DNA of 64,000 nucleotides from Microvirga sp. SRT01. GTDB lineage: Bacteria > Pseudomonadota > Alphaproteobacteria > Sphingomonadales > Sphingomonadaceae. The translations under genes and the position numbers were made by a program. Positions within the stretch are counted from its first letter, which is position 1. The number at the start of each line of letters is the position of its first letter. The stretch covers positions 310,001 to 374,000 of the forward strand of contig JAGSNX010000004.1 of the NCBI GenBank assembly GCA_018139225.1, in the 5' to 3' direction. The notes beneath the pieces were generated by a model that was given only the letters and a program-made list of their open reading frames with translations, had not been told where the DNA came from and did no database searches. Below are positions 17,504 to 25,576 of the stretch, one piece after another.

Positions 17504-17917
17504 ATGAGCGCTGTGGAGGCGGAGATCGCCGCGCTGGAGGTGCTGTCCTCGGCCGTCCTGCGGGAGCGCTGGTCCGCGCTGACCGGCAGTCCGGTGCCGC
17601 GGATCAGCCCGAAGCTGCTGCGGCTGGCGCTTGCGTGGGAGCTGCAGGCGCGCAGCTTCGGCGGCCTGTCGCGCGCGACCACGCGCACGCTCGACCAGCT
17701 TGGCCGCGGCGAGACGCTGACCGCCCCTGCGCGGCCCGGCATGCGGCTGGTGCGCGAGTGGCAGGGCCGCGTGCATGTGGTGACGGTGGGAGAGGATCAG
17801 GTCGTCCGCTGGGAGGAGCGGCCATACCGCTCGCTGAGCGAGGTCGCCCGCGCGATCACCGGCACGCGCTGGTCGGGACCTGCCTTCTTCGGGCTGAAGA
17901 CGAAGGTCGCGGCATGA
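17504..17917 (+). CDS. DUF2924 family protein
   Basis: The 137-residue product is basic. It has the family's core: the opening EIAALEVLSSAVLRERW, then PRISPKLLRLALAWELQAR, and a C-terminal beta region ending FFGLKTK. It begins 26 bp after the DUF3489 gene, and its stop overlaps the start of the recombinase by four bases (ATGA), which points to translational coupling. The family is a constant partner of this recombinase type; its role is unknown. Confidence 0.88.
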   Translation: MSAVEAEIAALEVLSSAVLRERWSALTGSPVPRISPKLLRLALAWELQARSFGGLSRATTRTLDQLGRGETLTAPARPGMRLVREWQGRVHVVTVGEDQVVRWEERPYRSLSEVARAITGTRWSGPAFFGLKTKVAA

Positions 17918-19650
17918 AGCCTGTCCTGAGCAGAGCCGCGACCACGGTTCGCTGTGCGATCTACACGCGCAAGTCGAGCGAGGAGGGCCTGGAGCAGGAC
18001 TTCAACTCGCTCGATGCGCAGAGAGAGGCGTGCAGCGCCTACATCCTCAGCCAGGCGAGCGAAGGCTGGCTGCTGAGCGGTGAGCGCTATGACGATGGCG
18101 GCATCTCGGGCGGGACGCTCGCCCGCCCTGCCCTGCAGCGGCTGCTGGCCGATGTCGCAGGCGGCGAGATCGACATCATCGTCGTCTACAAGGTCGACCG
18201 GCTGACGCGCTCGCTGCTCGACTTCTCGAAGCTGGTGGAGGCCTTTGATGCCGCCGGCACCAGCTTTGTCTCGGTCACCCAGTCGTTCAACACCACCACC
18301 AGCATGGGGCGGCTTACCCTCAACATGCTGCTCTCCTTTGCCCAGTTCGAGCGGGAGGTCACCGCCGAGCGCATCCGCGACAAGATCGCCGCCTCGAAGG
18401 CCCGGGGCATGTGGATGGGTGGTACGCCGCCGCTTGGCTACGCCCCTGATGGACGATCCCTCAGAATCGTCGAGGAGCATGCCGCCATCATCCGGCATAT
18501 CTACGCGCGGTATCTGGCGCTTGGCTCGGTGCGCAGCCTGTCAGAGGAGCTGGAACGCACCAATATTGGCGCGCCGGTCCGCACCACCCTCGGTGGCAAG
18601 GCGTTTGGCGGTGTCCGCTTCTCGCGTGGCAACCTCTACTCGATCCTGCGCTGTGCGACGTACGTCGGCGAGATCCACCATCAGGGACGCGTCCACGCCG
18701 GCCTCCATGCGCCGATCATCGCGCGCGACATGTGGGACGCGGTGCAGGCAAAGCTCACCGACAACCGGCAGGGCGAGCAGCGCCGCGGTGGCCGGGCAGC
18801 CGCCAGCCTGCTGGCGGGCCGGGTGGTGGATGCGCAGGGGCAGCCGCTGGTCGCCACCCATGCCGCCAGGGGGAAGGCCCGCTACCGCTACTATGTCAGT
18901 CGCGATCTGCAGACCGGCTCGAGCGACACCGGGCTGCGCGTGCCCGCGACGGAGCTGGAGGCGGCCGTCACCCAGCGGATCGCCGAGCTGTTCGCCGACC
19001 CGGTCGAGCTTGCTGCTGCCGCGCAGCTCGAGCTGACGCCCGACAGCTTTGCCGCAGCGGCCGCGCGAGCCGAAGCGATTGCAAGCGGTACGCCCGCTGT
19101 CCTGAAGGACGCCACCCGCAGCATTGTCACCTCGGTGCAGATCCATGACGGGCGCATCGATCTGGTCTGCAATGCTGCAGCCATTGCTGCGGTCCTTCAA
19201 CTCACCAGCAGCGCCACAACATCGGAAAGCATCACCATCCGCTCGGAGGTGCGGCTCACCCGTTCAGGGCGCGTCATGCGGCTGGTGCATGCCAGTGGCA
19301 GCGGCGTGACCGCGACCGCGAACGGATCGCTCGTCCGCCTCATCCTCAAGGCGCGGCGCTGGTGGAGCATCCTCAAGGCTGGCGAGCTTGATGTCAGCGC
19401 GCTCGCTGCCCGCGAGAGCGTGCAGGCGGGTTATGTCACCCGGGTGCTGCGGCTGGCGTTCCTGGCACCGGCGGTCGTGGAGGCGATCCTTGCCGGCAAC
19501 ATCAGGGCTGGTGTGGATGGGGCAACGCTGACTGCCACCGGCGCAATGCCAGCGCTCTGGGCGGAGCAGGTGGCGGCGGTGTTGCCACATGATGGCCAGA
19601 CAGGCGTCCGACCATCCATGCGGTCGATGGGCCACTCTGTCACAACCTGA
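17914..19650 (+). CDS. Large serine recombinase family protein
   Basis: The 578-residue site-specific recombinase has an N-terminal resolvase domain (about 10-160) with the probable nucleophile in YTRKSSEEGLEQ and the conserved DDGGISGGT and KVDRLTRSLLDF blocks. A recombinase DNA-binding domain spans about 185-290 (GTPPLGYAPDGRSLRIVEEH). A degenerate ribbon region follows (LLAGRVVDAQGQPL to RYRYYVSR), where the usual zinc-ligand cysteines are absent. The last 170 residues form a helical tail. The ATG at 17914 overlaps the DUF2924 stop. The integration target is not evident: I found no att duplication next to it. Confidence 0.9.
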   Translation: MKPVLSRAATTVRCAIYTRKSSEEGLEQDFNSLDAQREACSAYILSQASEGWLLSGERYDDGGISGGTLARPALQRLLADVAGGEIDIIVVYKVDRLTRSLLDFSKLVEAFDAAGTSFVSVTQSFNTTTSMGRLTLNMLLSFAQFEREVTAERIRDKIAASKARGMWMGGTPPLGYAPDGRSLRIVEEHAAIIRHIYARYLALGSVRSLSEELERTNIGAPVRTTLGGKAFGGVRFSRGNLYSILRCATYVGEIHHQGRVHAGLHAPIIARDMWDAVQAKLTDNRQGEQRRGGRAAASLLAGRVVDAQGQPLVATHAARGKARYRYYVSRDLQTGSSDTGLRVPATELEAAVTQRIAELFADPVELAAAAQLELTPDSFAAAAARAEAIASGTPAVLKDATRSIVTSVQIHDGRIDLVCNAAAIAAVLQLTSSATTSESITIRSEVRLTRSGRVMRLVHASGSGVTATANGSLVRLILKARRWWSILKAGELDVSALAARESVQAGYVTRVLRLAFLAPAVVEAILAGNIRAGVDGATLTATGAMPALWAEQVAAVLPHDGQTGVRPSMRSMGHSVTT

Positions 19651-19837
19651 TGTTGCGCTTCCGCATTTCGGCCGCCGCTATACCCTTCAGCGTCGATGGT
19701 GGAGCTTCCACAAAGATATCGGCGAGATCCAGGAGATCCTCATCGTTTAACAGGGCAATAGAAGCATGGATGTCAGCGACTTGAGCAACTGCTTGCTCAA
19801 TCCTCGCTGTTCGCCTCCGATTTCGTATTTTCAGCAT
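19640..19837 (-). CDS. Small hypothetical helical protein
   Basis: A 65-residue frame (MLKIRNRRRTARIEQAVAQV at the start) with an acidic middle (NDEDLLDLADIF) and a basic end. Its 3' end overlaps the convergent recombinase gene by 11 bp. The composition is protein-like, but support is limited to that. Confidence 0.42.
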   Translation of the reverse strand: MLKIRNRRRTARIEQAVAQVADIHASIALLNDEDLLDLADIFVEAPPSTLKGIAAAEMRKRNIRL

Positions 19838-19873
19838 AGGCGCCAACTAGCAGGAAGGTGGCAGCACAGTCAG

Positions 19874-20428
19874 CTACCTTGGCTGTTCTGCGGCACGTAA
19901 GCGCGCCGCCGCCTGGACGCGCAGCCAGCGAGCATGTTCTCCTTGCGCATCTTGCAACGCGCGGTGCGCGGGAACGACATCGTCGCCGACTGCGGAATGT
20001 GCAACGATGATGTGGACCTCGGCGTCGAGCTTAGCTGGCGTTATGACAGCCCGCAGGATGTCCGAAGCCGTCTCCCGCAATGCCTCATCCGTGTCGCGCA
20101 AACGGAGCGTGTGTCGGGGAAGTCCCGCGGCCCGGAGCAGCGTGCTCAGCCATTTGCCATCCCATGATGGCGCGCTGGCAAACAGGTCATGATCCGTCAG
20201 CGCTTCAATCATGCGTGTCGCCACCGAACTCACCGGTTCACCCCGCGCGACGAGAGTGTCGCGCGTGATGCCGTGGATCGCCTGCGACTCCTCGTCCCAG
20301 TCGGTCCAGTCTGCTGCTGGTGCGATCAGGTGCGTCTCACTCCGACCATCCTGGAACACCCAGGCGACCTCGATGGGATAGCTGTTCCTGGCCAGCGAAG
20401 ACGCCTCAAAGTCGAGAAAAACCTTCAT
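19874..20428 (-). CDS. DEDDh-type 3'-5' exonuclease family protein
   Basis: The 184-residue product opens with the Exo I motif of DnaQ-like nucleases, VFLDFEASSL (Asp and Glu metal ligands), then has HGITRDTL, an Exo II-like region (DHDLFASAPSWDGKWL) and a final H-x-A-x-x-D (AHRALQDAQ), the DEDDh Exo III motif. It is shorter than proofreading subunits and has no other domain. It ends about 200 bp from a convergent serine recombinase and just inside the solo IS end at 20554. Confidence 0.82.
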   Translation of the reverse strand: MKVFLDFEASSLARNSYPIEVAWVFQDGRSETHLIAPAADWTDWDEESQAIHGITRDTLVARGEPVSSVATRMIEALTDHDLFASAPSWDGKWLSTLLRAAGLPRHTLRLRDTDEALRETASDILRAVITPAKLDAEVHIIVAHSAVGDDVVPAHRALQDAQGEHARWLRVQAAARLRAAEQPR

Positions 20429-20790
20429 GTGCGGCGTAGTGGCGTGCGCTCATCACCCGAGCAAGTGGCGTGTTCAGTCGGCGGCGCGACATAAGATGGA
20501 TATGGATAGCCCAAGACGCTGAGGAGCCGTTACTCCCTACTCCGTCTCGGCTTGTTCGTTTGCTTTGACAGCACCCTGACGCACGATCGAGACTGCCTGC
20601 ATTCCAACGACGATAAGGTGTGACCCAACTTCGGGCGCCCGTTCATCGTCGCGATAGATGTTTCCCATTGAGTTCGGGAAACGAAATATTCGGCTGGCAA
20701 ATCACCTGATGGCGGCAGCGGTTGATCGACAAGGAAGGCTGGAAGCCCGGCGGTGCCGACTTGCGCAACCCTCCATACCGGTGAAGCCTG
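20429..20790. other. Intergenic stretch with a solo IS6-type end
   Basis: Apart from the terminal repeat at 20554-20575 and the about 45 bp to its left, I see no gene or strong hairpin here. It separates the exonuclease (starting leftward) from the 3' end of the TonB-dependent receptor. Confidence 0.5.
20554..20575 (-). repeat. Solo IS6-type terminal inverted repeat
   Basis: On the minus strand it reads GGTGCTGTCAAAGCAAACGA and onward, matching the ends at 7454-7475 and 13051-13072 except at one or two bases. The left flank from 20509 (GCCCAAGACGCTGA) matches that of the 13051 copy (GCCCAGGACGCTGA), 67-68 bp from the tip in both. Confidence 0.7.
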
Positions 20791-23256
20791 CTACCAATTT
20801 AAGTTCAAGCGGCCGTAAATCTGGCGGCCGTTGAAGCCGAACGGCGAGTAATAGGGAAACGCCGTCACGCCGTTGTTGTTGAGAGCGGCCGGCGAGGTGG
20901 CCGGATAGACATCGAACAGGTTGTCCGCGCCGATCGCCAGCGCCACGCTGTCGTTGAACCGGTACCGCGCCTCCAGATCGACCAGCGTGTGTCGTCCGGT
21001 GTCGATGTCGCTCGCGGCAGTCGTGCCCGGCTGCAGCACGTTGCCATAGTGGATCGCGCGCAGCGTCACGCCCAGATCCTCCAGCCGCCAGTCGACCGAA
21101 CCGACCAGCTTGGTCCCCGGCGTGCCGTCCTCGATTGTCAGGATGCGGTTGCGACCGAACAGGCTGGGCGCCGGGTCCAGCGTGGCAGTCGAGGTCGGTA
21201 TGCGGTTGACCTTGATGTCGTTGAGGTTGGCCGCCGCACTGAGCGCGAAGCTGCCGAGCGTACCGGTGCGCAGCGTATAGGCCGCCACGACATCCAGCCC
21301 CTTGGTCGTGGTGGTGATGCCGTTGATGAAGAAGCGCGCCGCCTGAACGCCGAACGGTGCCAGCAGCGACGCGACGGCGGGGCTCGCCGCCGCCTGGATG
21401 TTCTCCGACAGCGCGATCTGATCACGGATGCGGATGCGGTAGGCGTCGACGGTCAGGCTGAAGCCGCCGGCGCGGATGACCGTACCCAAAGAATATTGAC
21501 GTGACTTTTCTGGATCGAGCGGCAGCGCCCCCAGTGCGCGGGCGATGTCGCTGGAGACGGGATACAGCCCGGTTTCGAGGATCTGGTTGCCGGTGACCAG
21601 CGTCTGCGTCGACGTATAGAATTGTTGCTGGAGCGACGGGGCGCGGAAACCGGTCGAGATCGATCCGCGAAACGCCAGCCACGGCGCGATATCGTAGCGG
21701 GCCGAGACCTTGCCGGTCGCGGTCTCGCCGAAGTCCGAATAGCTTTCCCCCCGGGCGGCGACGCCGATCGTCAGGCGATCCCAAAGCCGCGCCTCAACAT
21801 CGCCGTAGATGCTGCCGTTGCTGCGATGGACGTCGACCTCGTTGGCCGGCTGGAAGCCGAGGAACCCCTGCGCACCGGATCCCAGATTGGCGGCGGCACC
21901 CGGTGCCCGGTTGTAGCTTTCGGGCTCGCCTGCACCGATCTTGAACCCCTCGCGCCGATACTCCCCGCCCGCGGCAAAGTTGATGACAGCCGGACCGAAG
22001 CTGTATTCGCGCGCGACGTCCAGGCCGGCGACGAACTGGTCGTAATTCAGCCGGCCGGAATCGAAATCGGTCAGCGTCGCATTGCCATAGGTCGCATTCG
22101 CCGAGTTGCGCGTGGCGAAATTGATGGTGTTGCGGCCATAGGTCGCGCTCAGATCGACGTTCCATCCGCCGAGTTCGCCGCGCACGCCGCCGGTCGCGTT
22201 GTAATCCTTCGACCGCGTGGCGATCAGCGGCAGGAATCCGCCGGAATAGAGCCCGCTCACCGCCTCCGCATTGGCGTTGCCAGCCCCGACAACCCGCGGG
22301 AATGCCGCGCTCTCGCTATCGCGCAGCTGGAACCCGCCATTGGCATAGGCGGTCCAGCCGCCATCGCCCAGCGGCACGGCGGCGTTGACGTACCCTGTCC
22401 CCTGCTCGACCTCCGGGTCGCCAAAACGAGCCCGAATGCGCAGGGGCGCGGGACCACGCGGGTCAAGATCGGCGCGGTTGGTCGGCTGACGCGTGACATA
22501 TTCCCCTGACACGGTCAGGAAACCGTCGGCACCCAGTCCGAAGCCCTGCCAGCCGCTGACGGTCAGCGACTCGCCGTCGCGCGCGTCACGGGAAATGCGT
22601 GCTGCGTCATAGCTGGTCACGAACTGGCCGAAGGTTACCGATCCGCCTCCGCCGGAGCGCGCTTCGCGCAGGCGCAGGTTGACGACGCCGGCAATTGCGT
22701 CCGACCCGTATTGCGCGGACGCCCCCTCCCGCAGCACCTCGACCCGGTCGAGCGCAACAGTCGGGATCGTGTTGAGGTCGACTGCCGCCGAGCCACGACC
22801 GACCGAGCCGTTGATGTTGAGCAGCGCCGAGGGGTGGGCGCGGTTGCCATTGATCAGGACCAGCGTCTGATCCGGCGAGAGACCACGCAAGGTCGCGGGT
22901 CGGATCGCGTCGGTACCATCGACGGCCGCCTGCCGCGGGAAATCGATCGACGGCGCGACGGTCGCCAGCGCATCGGCGAGTTCCGTTGTTCCCTGCGCCC
23001 GCAAGGCGTCGCCGCTGAGAACGTCAACCGGCGACACGCTGTCGAGCCGGCTGCGTCCTGGTGCACGCGTCCCGGTCACGATAATCTCGTCGTCCTCCTG
23101 CGGAACGACGGCAGGGTCCGTACCCGGCGAGGCAGCCGCAGCACTGTCCGCTACGCCTTCCGAAGCCGGCGAAACCGTCTGCGCGAACGCAGGCATGGCG
23201 ATTGCCGTCGCGAGCAGCGACGCGGTGACGAGCAGGATGTAACGCGAGTAAGGCAA
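20791..23256 (-). CDS. TonB-dependent outer-membrane receptor
   Basis: The 821-residue receptor has a signal peptide (ending AMPAFAQ at about residue 26), a TonB-box-like DDEIIVTGTRA near residue 56, and a plug domain at about 65-190 (TLRGLSPDQTLVLINGNR; VEVLREGASAQYGSDAIAGV). The large barrel ends with the aromatic YGRLNLNW. Domain order and length are standard for uptake of siderophores, cobalamin or glycans; the ligand cannot be told. The start is a TTG with AAGGGA upstream. It is divergent from a desaturase/PhnD-like pair 326 bp away, which may share its regulation. Confidence 0.93.
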   Translation of the reverse strand: MPYSRYILLVTASLLATAIAMPAFAQTVSPASEGVADSAAAASPGTDPAVVPQEDDEIIVTGTRAPGRSRLDSVSPVDVLSGDALRAQGTTELADALATVAPSIDFPRQAAVDGTDAIRPATLRGLSPDQTLVLINGNRAHPSALLNINGSVGRGSAAVDLNTIPTVALDRVEVLREGASAQYGSDAIAGVVNLRLREARSGGGGSVTFGQFVTSYDAARISRDARDGESLTVSGWQGFGLGADGFLTVSGEYVTRQPTNRADLDPRGPAPLRIRARFGDPEVEQGTGYVNAAVPLGDGGWTAYANGGFQLRDSESAAFPRVVGAGNANAEAVSGLYSGGFLPLIATRSKDYNATGGVRGELGGWNVDLSATYGRNTINFATRNSANATYGNATLTDFDSGRLNYDQFVAGLDVAREYSFGPAVINFAAGGEYRREGFKIGAGEPESYNRAPGAAANLGSGAQGFLGFQPANEVDVHRSNGSIYGDVEARLWDRLTIGVAARGESYSDFGETATGKVSARYDIAPWLAFRGSISTGFRAPSLQQQFYTSTQTLVTGNQILETGLYPVSSDIARALGALPLDPEKSRQYSLGTVIRAGGFSLTVDAYRIRIRDQIALSENIQAAASPAVASLLAPFGVQAARFFINGITTTTKGLDVVAAYTLRTGTLGSFALSAAANLNDIKVNRIPTSTATLDPAPSLFGRNRILTIEDGTPGTKLVGSVDWRLEDLGVTLRAIHYGNVLQPGTTAASDIDTGRHTLVDLEARYRFNDSVALAIGADNLFDVYPATSPAALNNNGVTAFPYYSPFGFNGRQIYGRLNLNW

Positions 23257-23582
23257 AGCGGAGTCCCTTGAACCGTGCCCAGCTTTATTCGACTTCCGCA
23301 GTGGGAATTAGAAGCCATGGTTTTTTGCGGCGCAGCAAGCGTAGCTTCAGCATCCCCCGCTTGCACATCGCACCGGGATTTCCGCAAACGCGCCAGGCCT
23401 AAGTTGCTGATCTACATTGCGTCGATCGCAACAGGGGAGCGCCGAGCGGGCATCGGCCGCAGCGGCCCGCCACCGGCGATTGGCGCCTTCGATAGCAGCT
23501 CTTGTCCGGCACAAAGATGCGTGGAGTTGGATATCCGACTAACCGGATGGAGTATCTTGTGCTCGGAAGGATGGACCCGGAC
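23257..23582. other. Divergent intergenic region, receptor versus desaturase
   Basis: No gene supported. It holds the promoters for both sides. The sequence ATATCCGACTAACCG near 23531 recurs with two changes (ATATCCGACCAATCG) near 23591, the second copy already inside the desaturase gene; this may be a repeated operator, with low confidence. Confidence 0.45.
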
Positions 23583-24497
23583 ATGACAGAATATCCGACC
23601 AATCGTGAACGAGCCGGACCACTGATGGAGTGGCCGACGATGGCGGTCGCGGTCACGATCTATAGCGGTTGGCTGATCGCAACCCGGTGTCACGCGGCAA
23701 TTCCGACGCCGCTCATAATCCTCGCCGGTGGCTGGATCATCGCTTGGCAGGGATCGCTCCAGCACGAAACGATCCATGGTCACCCGACGCGCAGTCGGCG
23801 CCTCAATTCAGCGATCGGGTTTCCGCCGCTGGCGCTATGGCTACCTTATGCGATCTACCGCCGGAGCCATATCGCCCATCACGGCAGCCACGCCATCACT
23901 GATCCCCGCGCCGACCCGGAGTCCCGGTACGTCGATCGTTCTCGCGGGCTCACCTGGATCGCCGCAACGCTGCAAGCCAGCTTGTTAGGGCATATGTTGT
24001 TCGGACCACCGATCACGATCGGCCGGTTTGCGATCGACGAAGCACGGCGTGGTGTGCGGAAGCCCGGTCGGGTGGCGCGGGACTGGCTGCCTCATCTCGT
24101 CGGAGTGGCCGCGCTGATCGCCTGGCTGGACCATGTCGGGATGGGGCTGGGGCACTACATCCTCGTCTTCGTTTATCCCGGCATGGCGCTGACGGCGTTG
24201 CGTGCGCATGCCGAGCATCGTGCTGACCTCACCAGCCGGGCGCGTGCGGCAATCGTCGAGCATCGTGGGGCCCTCGCCCTGCTGTTCCTCAATAACAATC
24301 TCCACGTCTCGCATCACGAACGACCGCAGCTCGCCTGGTATCAGTTGCCCGCTTATTACCGGAGCCAGCGGACCCGGCAGATCGGCGAAGGTGCGATCGT
24401 CTATGCCGGCTATGGCGATGTCGTTCGCCGGTTTGCGTTCCGGGCGCACGACGCCATCGTCCACCCCGGTCACCGACCGGACCGCGAACGTCCGTGA
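23583..24497 (+). CDS. Membrane fatty-acid desaturase/hydroxylase family protein
   Basis: The 304-residue integral membrane protein has the family's three histidine boxes: HETIHGH (about residue 61), HIAHHGSH (about 98) and HVSHHE (about 243), which bind the di-iron centre. At least four hydrophobic segments are visible. ATG at 23583 is taken as the start; 23571 lies directly after GGAAGG with too short a spacing, and 23502 would add an odd leader. The 3' end overlaps the PhnD-like gene (GTGA). The substrate may be a lipid or a carotenoid. Confidence 0.85.
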   Translation: MTEYPTNRERAGPLMEWPTMAVAVTIYSGWLIATRCHAAIPTPLIILAGGWIIAWQGSLQHETIHGHPTRSRRLNSAIGFPPLALWLPYAIYRRSHIAHHGSHAITDPRADPESRYVDRSRGLTWIAATLQASLLGHMLFGPPITIGRFAIDEARRGVRKPGRVARDWLPHLVGVAALIAWLDHVGMGLGHYILVFVYPGMALTALRAHAEHRADLTSRARAAIVEHRGALALLFLNNNLHVSHHERPQLAWYQLPAYYRSQRTRQIGEGAIVYAGYGDVVRRFAFRAHDAIVHPGHRPDRERP

Positions 24498-25303
24498 CCC
24501 GGTGCGCGTCCTTGGGCATGTACGATCATCCCGCGCAGCGTTTGGCCAACGACGCGCTGTGGGCAAGGATCGCCGATGAATTGCGGCGTAGCGGGGTTGC
24601 CGACCTGCCAGCCACGTTAGACCGCGACCGCGACCTAGACGCCATCTGGCGCGATCCTGAGCTAATCCTCGGACAGGCGTGCGGCTACCCGATGATCACT
24701 GACGCGACGCTACCGCTAAGAATCGTCGCGCTGCCAGTCTATGAATGCCCTGCCTGCAGGGGCAGTACCCACCACAGCCTGATCGTCGTCCGTCACAATG
24801 ATCAGGCGTTCGGACTAGGCGATCTGCGCGGCCGTCGCGCCGCGATCAACGATCCTGCCTCGAACACGGGCATGAACCTGTTCCGTGCAGCAATTGCGCC
24901 GATCGCAAACGCTCAAGCCTTCTTCGCTGCGGTCGAGCATACGGGATCGCACCGTGCCAGCGCGCTGGCCGTCGCATCGGGTGACGTCGATGTTGCCGCG
25001 ATCGACTCCGTGACCTTCGCCGCGCTCGACCGGTACGAGCCCGATCTTACCGACCAGTTGCGCATCCTCCAGATGACGGCACCTTCGCCGACGTTGCCGC
25101 TGGTTACTGCGGCAACCACGGACGAGGCGACGCGCGCGGTGCTGCAACAAGCGGTGCTTGCAGCGCTGGCAGACCCGGCGCTTGCGGACGCGCGGGACGC
25201 ACTCTTCCTCATCGGCGCCGCGATCAGGTCCGAGGACATCCTGACGCCGCTGGCATCTCTCTCTCTTCAAGCGTCGAAGCTCGGATACCCTTTGTTACGC
25301 TGA
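24494..25303 (+). CDS. PhnD/SsuA/transferrin-like periplasmic-binding-protein fold, apparently without signal peptide
   Basis: A 269-residue protein with the fold pattern of phosphonate/phosphite-binding proteins (ILGQACGYPM; RHNDQAFGLGDLRGRRAAIN; DPASNTGMNLFRAAI; GDVDVAAIDSVTFAAL). It has two cysteines in YECPACRG. It starts directly at TRCASLGMYDHP with no signal peptide, so it should stay in the cytoplasm or the true start was lost. No ABC permease or ATPase is nearby. Its GTG overlaps the desaturase stop, so both are cotranslated. It may be a stand-alone ligand sensor rather than a transporter part. Confidence 0.82.
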   Translation: MTRCASLGMYDHPAQRLANDALWARIADELRRSGVADLPATLDRDRDLDAIWRDPELILGQACGYPMITDATLPLRIVALPVYECPACRGSTHHSLIVVRHNDQAFGLGDLRGRRAAINDPASNTGMNLFRAAIAPIANAQAFFAAVEHTGSHRASALAVASGDVDVAAIDSVTFAALDRYEPDLTDQLRILQMTAPSPTLPLVTAATTDEATRAVLQQAVLAALADPALADARDALFLIGAAIRSEDILTPLASLSLQASKLGYPLLR

Positions 25304-25337
25304 CGGAAGCTGGTTGGCTTCGCTAACGGTAAGGCCG

Positions 25338-25571
25338 TCACTTCTTACCGGATACGACAAAGGCCGAACACCGGCGTTTGCCGTTACTCAGGCTTTGGTG
25401 GTGCAGGCACAGTCCGCTGCCCGCCCAGGTCGATGCATGCGCTGACGCGAGTACTGCAAGCCCGGGAAGCGACGCCTCGATCTCCGCTGGGTCAAGGCGA
25501 TAGTGTCGACACGGTCCACACCCGGCTTCACCCGTTGCAAACGAAGCGCAAACAGCGGACCATATGGACAT
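25338..25571 (-). CDS. Small Cys-rich hypothetical protein
   Basis: The 77-residue protein (MSIWSAVCASFATGEAGC at the start) has a CGPCRHY motif, LPGLAVLASAHASTWAGSGL in the middle and further cysteines and histidines (GLCLHHQ, RRCSAF), suggesting a metal site such as zinc or iron. It begins 5 bp after the stop codon of the YeiH-like gene, in the same operon direction. Its frame happens to be continuous with part of that frameshifted gene, so an automatic call could fuse the two. I recall similar short proteins in alphaproteobacteria but know no function. Confidence 0.65.
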   Translation of the reverse strand: MSIWSAVCASFATGEAGCGPCRHYRLDPAEIEASLPGLAVLASAHASTWAGSGLCLHHQSLSNGKRRCSAFVVSGKK

Positions 25572-25576
25572 GAGCG

